Assembly (NCBI GenBank): GCA_963277665.1 | Contig: OY728147.1 | Location: 1,267,957,424 to 1,268,021,423 of the forward strand | Source of the DNA: Viscum album | Lineage: Eukaryota > Streptophyta > Magnoliopsida > Santalales > Viscaceae | Reading direction: 5' to 3' | DNA length: 64,000 nucleotides | Shown: piece by piece, positions 60,593 to 64,000 of the stretch | Layout of the letters: every line of letters begins with the position of its first letter | Numbering within the stretch: position 1 is the first letter of the stretch | Program-made: the position numbers and the translations under genes | The notes under the pieces: generated by a model | Seen by the model: the letters and a program-made list of their open reading frames with translations, nothing else | What the model was told of the DNA's origin: nothing | Databases searched by the model: none

Positions 60593-61800
60593 TAGGATAG
60601 TGATGAAGAAGAAATAAATCCAAGAAGATCGTGGAAGAAACAAGGAGACAAATAAAAATTGGAATCCATAGGGAAAGAAAAGAAATTCTTCAAATACAAA
60701 ATAAAAAGTTTCTTATCAAAAAATGAATGAATATGAAGAAGGTAGTGATGATGAATCTAAAAAATAAGTTTAGTATGGTATTAAAAATACTTAGTATTTT
60801 TTATGAATAAGAAACTCAACATGAAATACATTTGAAATAAGAATTTAAATAATGACTAGGAAAGATCAGAAGGATTGAAAAGAAAAAAAAATGGAATATA
60901 AATGTTATTCAACAAGTAATAAAGAATATTTTTCTACCAAGAAATAAAAACAAGTGAAATAGATTGATGATTTGAAGAAATATCTTGAAGAAGTAAAGAA
61001 ACATAATGAGCATCTGGAAGTGAAATTGAAAGTAAAAGAAGAATAGTTAGAACTTGCACACAAATTGTTTTTCTAAAGATGAAGAGAAAAGTACAAGTTT
61101 CCAAAACTCTATCACCGAAGTTGGTGAATCTTCCTATGATGAGAAACCTAATAAGGTTTAACAAAAGTTACCTTCAAAGGGTGATAAGAAGAATAGGATT
61201 GTTTTTGAAAATAAGAATGCTTGAAAAGTTATGTTTGTGGCCAAAGTAAAGAATTCATAAATCAAAAAACATCCTGAGTTGGAAAAAGTTTTATTTGGAT
61301 TCATAAAAGTTTCAAATACTTCCAATTCTATTAAGGATGAAAAGAAGAAGAATAATCGGATTGAAAATGGAAAGAAGGTGGCTGAGAAATGTATTCAAAA
61401 TTCTAATCAGTATGGAGATTTCAGAGGAAAATACTCTTTCTATGGGTATTGTTGTTATTGTGGGGGATTTAGACATACTGAAATTATGTGTTGGTTTAAC
61501 CAACAACATTTCTATTATCCCATAGTATATGGAAGGTAAAGATTGAGGGAGAGTAAATATCCTCAATTAAAGAAGTATGAGAAGGTTGTTGTGAAGAAAT
61601 ATGAAAAGAATGAAGTGAAGATTGGAAATAGGTTCCAACTCTAGGAAACTATTTGTGAAAGGTGTGAACAATCTATAAATCTTGAAAAAGGATGTATTGT
61701 TTTGTTACCAACTCAAAAAAATATTCTTAATTCTTAGACGCTGAAAGTAAATAAAGAAAAGAAAAGAGAAAATGCTATTGTTGGTGAAACTGCATTGAAA
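60593..61800 (+). pseudogene. Element F gag-protease linker with second cysteine motif
   Basis: Lysine- and glutamate-rich continuation with stops. 61279-61539 is open in another frame and contains YSFYGYCCYCGGFRHTEIMC (about 61430-61490), a CCHC-like knuckle shared with J near 42265. This arrangement of two knuckle regions is also seen in J, so F and J are related copia lineages. Confidence 0.65.
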
Positions 61801-62483
61801 GCCATAAAAGGAGAATGACCTTGGATACTTGATAGAGGGTGTTCTTCTCACATGACAGGAGACTTGAAGCTATTGAGGAATGTAAAAGAATTTAAGGAAT
61901 AGTGGAATTTGGAAATGATGAATCCATGAAAATAAATGGTGTTGGATCAGCCATCATTGGAAAAGAAAAGACGTAATCCAAGAAAACATGGCATATTTGT
62001 GGGATGAAACACAATTTTATGAGTGTTTCATAATTGTGTAATGAGGGTAACAAATTTATATTCAGAAAAGATGGGGTTTTTGTGAAAAGTGAAGAATATG
62101 GGTAGATTTTTACAAGAGTCCGATGTACAAAAGGTTTTTCTTTTCAGATTGGTGAAATAAAAAACTCTTGTTACATGAGTATGTTGGAAGAGAATGAATT
62201 GCGGCACAAAAGGTGGGGATACATGTGTTATAGGAACATGAGAAAGTTATCTAAAAGTGTTGATACATTCATGATTTTCCAAGAAGAAGAGATTAGTGTT
62301 GTACTATCTTCTAGAAAGGAAATATTAAAAATGTTGTGCATAAGAAAGTTGAGATTTGTTCAAAACAACCCCTAGAGCTGATTCATTCTGATATATGTGA
62401 GACAATGAGAAAACAATTAACAAATTGAGACAAGTACATCATTAATTTCATCGATGATTTTACTAGTATTACTTATGTCATGT
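61801..62483 (+). pseudogene. Element F protease and truncated integrase
   Basis: WILDRGCSSHMTGDLKLLRN (about 61823-61880) is the copia protease site with DSG changed to DRG. The pre-integrase domain is visible around 62175-62300 (RHKRWGYMCYRNMRKLS). The integrase core starts LELIHSDICETMRKQL (about 62370-62420), and FIDDFTSITYVM ends at 62483, exactly where the CACTA terminus begins. Confidence 0.8.
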
Positions 62484-62502
62484 CACTACAACAAAACCCA
62501 CC

Positions 62503-62820
62503 TATAATAGCACTTTTATTTACCAGCTCTCAAAAAATTCAATATTAAAATCCATCTTTATTAGTACTAAAATAAGCACTGATAAAGTAATACCTTTATC
62601 AATGCTAAAAAAGCACTGATAAAATGAACTCTTTATTAGCTCTTTTTTTAACGCTGATAAAAGGTAACCTTTATCAGTGCTTTATGTTAGCACTAATAAA
62701 AGAAACCTATATCAATGCTTTATTTATTATGCTAATAAAAGGTATCCTTTATCAGTGCTTCTTTAGCATTGATAAAAGTTTCAATTCATCAGCACTTTTT
62801 TAGCACTGATAAAGGTCCAG
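62503..62820. repeat. CACTA subterminal repeat array
   Basis: Ten or more copies, in both orientations, of a unit like AGCACTGATAAAGG / CCTTTATCAGTGCT (for example near 62571, 62625, 62667, 62750, 62808). Such arrays bind the element's own DNA-binding protein in En/Spm-type transposons. Confidence 0.8.
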
Positions 62821-63198
62821 AATAAAATGAAAAATTAAACAAATAAAAATAAAATGAGTAAATTAAGAAAAATATGAAACATTTTATTAATTAAATAATT
62901 ATTGATAAAAATGAATAAATTTCATATACCCACACACACATATATATAGATTATAAATATTAATAAATAGTACATATTAAATATAGATATATAAAATGAA
63001 TAAGTATAGTATATATATATATATAATGTTAATTAAAGACATATTAATGTCTTATTACCACAAAATATTTTTGTTTTTATTAAGATAACACTTTTAAGGA
63101 AAAGTGGTAAACCAGACAAGTATTAAAAGACAATAAAGCAACATAATACATCATAGTTGAATCTATGATTTGAATTTTAAGCCTATTAGATACCTTAC
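62821..63198. other. CACTA internal AT-rich stretch
   Basis: No coding signal. Contains short AT and CA microsatellites (about 62930-62950 and 63008-63027). If the exon at 63199 is real, its intron occupies this interval. Confidence 0.5.
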
Positions 63199-64000
63199 CT
63201 CTGAGGAGACTCCATTGAAGGACAGTAACCTGCTCATCCGGATCATCTTTGAGTAGGTTTTCAAAATTATAGACCATCTTGTCCCAGGTTTGGATGAGCT
63301 CTTCTACATTAATCTTTCTCCTGTTTAAACCATGTGCCAGTGTTCCAAGTTGTTTTTGAGTCCAGTCACGCTGACCCTTGGAAAAATTTCCCCTTATGCG
63401 CCTCCCATTCAGCCTGTCAAACTCCTCCTGTGTAGTGATGACCTCTTGACCCTTGTCCGAGAATTCCTCATTACCATCAATAATGACTTCCCACTCATCA
63501 CATTACATCAATTCATTCTCACTCTGAAAGATACCAGATTCTGAAAGTTCCTTATCAGCATTCGTCGGGTAGATGACAAATGATTCCCTTGCAGGGGGTT
63601 CAAGATCCTTAGAAGAGATTGCCTCCACATTCTTGGGAGCCCTAAGAGGGAGCTTGGATTTGCTTGAGAATCTGGTAACGAGAGGGCTTGGTAAGAAAGA
63701 ATAGTCTTTTTTTTGGCCTTCGAGAGTGCTGAATCAGCCCCTCTGCATCGATGAGGGTGTTCTTCCCCTTCTTAGAAGAGGATCTTATATATTCATCCGC
63801 AATGTCCACCTCTTTGGCCTCAATGAGGGAGTCGGAATCAGAATCCCTATCCTCCTGAGAAGCCTCCATCTAATCACCTTCCTCAATCGTTTGATATTCT
63901 TCATTCCCCAACACTGCAAGTCGATTATGAGATTGTATAACCGTATCTACAGATTTCACCATATCAGCATAGGAAGGCTTAGCCGACAGGATCTGCTCGG
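63199..64000 (-). pseudogene. Unrecognised exon carried in the CACTA transposon
   Basis: Clearly richer in GC than the window. One reading frame runs on the minus strand from the window edge: SAKPSYADMVKSVDTVIQSH, an in-frame TAG (about 63870), MEASQEDRDSDSDSLIEAKE (an acidic, charged stretch), a likely frameshift at the A8 run (63707-63714), then PKNVEAISSKDLEPPARESF, one TAA (about 63507), and EEFDRLNGRRIRGNFSKGQR with LIQTWDKMVYNFENLLKDDP. It ends at a consensus splice donor, CAGAG|GTAAGG, at 63199/63198. I do not recognise the family. It could be the element's second gene or a captured host or retroelement gene. Exon continues beyond the right edge. Confidence 0.55.

Larger units (their letters stand above)
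57255..62483 (+). mobile_element. Element F: Ty1/copia retrotransposon, cut by CACTA
   Basis: Plus strand: 5' LTR 57255 to about 59675, primer-binding site 59684-59696, gag, protease and part of integrase, ending at 62483 where a CACTA transposon is inserted. RT, RNase H and the 3' LTR are beyond the window. Inserted in element E; the left flank AAGAG (57250-57254) should recur after the 3' LTR. Confidence 0.85.
62484..64000. mobile_element. CACTA (En/Spm) DNA transposon, partial
   Basis: Terminus CACTACAACAAAACCCACC at 62484-62502, the canonical start of plant CACTA inverted repeats, followed by a subterminal repeat array (62503-62820) and internal sequence up to the window edge. It interrupts the integrase of copia F; the flanking TGT (62481-62483) should recur at the far end as the 3-bp target duplication. 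The far terminus and any transposase are outside. Confidence 0.85.

Noticed and set aside
63008..63027. AT microsatellite as a replication origin or scaffold site
   Set aside because: Short simple repeat, common in AT-rich plant DNA; nothing further supports a role.
63332..63544. Plus-strand 70-codon open frame
   Set aside because: Opposite strand of the longer minus-strand exon that ends in a splice donor.

Overview
The window looks like plant nuclear DNA made almost entirely of old, nested transposable elements. It is strongly AT-rich. Every long coding trace is a broken retrotransposon or DNA-transposon protein, the primer-binding sites match the plant initiator tRNA-Met, and the 5-bp target duplications and CACTA terminus are typical of large angiosperm genomes. 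I see no intact host gene, no rRNA or tRNA gene and no prokaryotic-style operon. I cannot name the species. Element letters below are mine.

Left part (1-20436): element A, a minus-strand Ty3/gypsy retrotransposon, enters from the left edge (pol and gag relics 1-3900, primer-binding site 4575-4596). Its 5' LTR runs 4597-6669 and resumes at 17307-18754, because element B (6670-17306, also gypsy, minus strand) is inserted in it with target duplication CACGA. B has two LTRs of about 3.7 kb and a well preserved pol but no gag or protease. A itself abuts a plus-sense LTR fragment (I, 18755-20436).

Middle (20437-38727): a possible solo LTR (20437-21903), then a plus-sense LTR (D, 21904-23221 and 36785-38727) split by element C (23222-36779, target duplication ATAAT). 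C is a full-length but decayed minus-strand gypsy element with gag, zinc knuckles, protease, RT, RNase H, integrase, polypurine tract and primer-binding site. Its left LTR carries about 0.95 kb of less AT-rich, gene-like sequence that the right LTR lacks.

Right part (39069-64000): copia element J (39069-47461) on the plus strand; a plus-sense gypsy LTR H (47721-52133) with primer-binding site, interrupted by a much GC-richer LTR piece G (48554 to about 50045); gypsy element E (52338-57254, minus) inserted in the leader of H; copia element F (57255-62483, plus) inserted in E; and a CACTA transposon (62484 to beyond 64000) inserted in the integrase of F. The CACTA carries an unrecognised minus-strand exon.

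The elements do not form a pathway. What ties them together is the nesting order (I then A then B; D then C; H then E then F then CACTA), decay largely in a C-to-T pattern, and shared LTR parts. The most interesting of these is an array of about 45-100 base stem-loop motifs in the transcribed part of the gypsy LTRs. Their core sequence is conserved while the flanking arms differ between copies but still pair.
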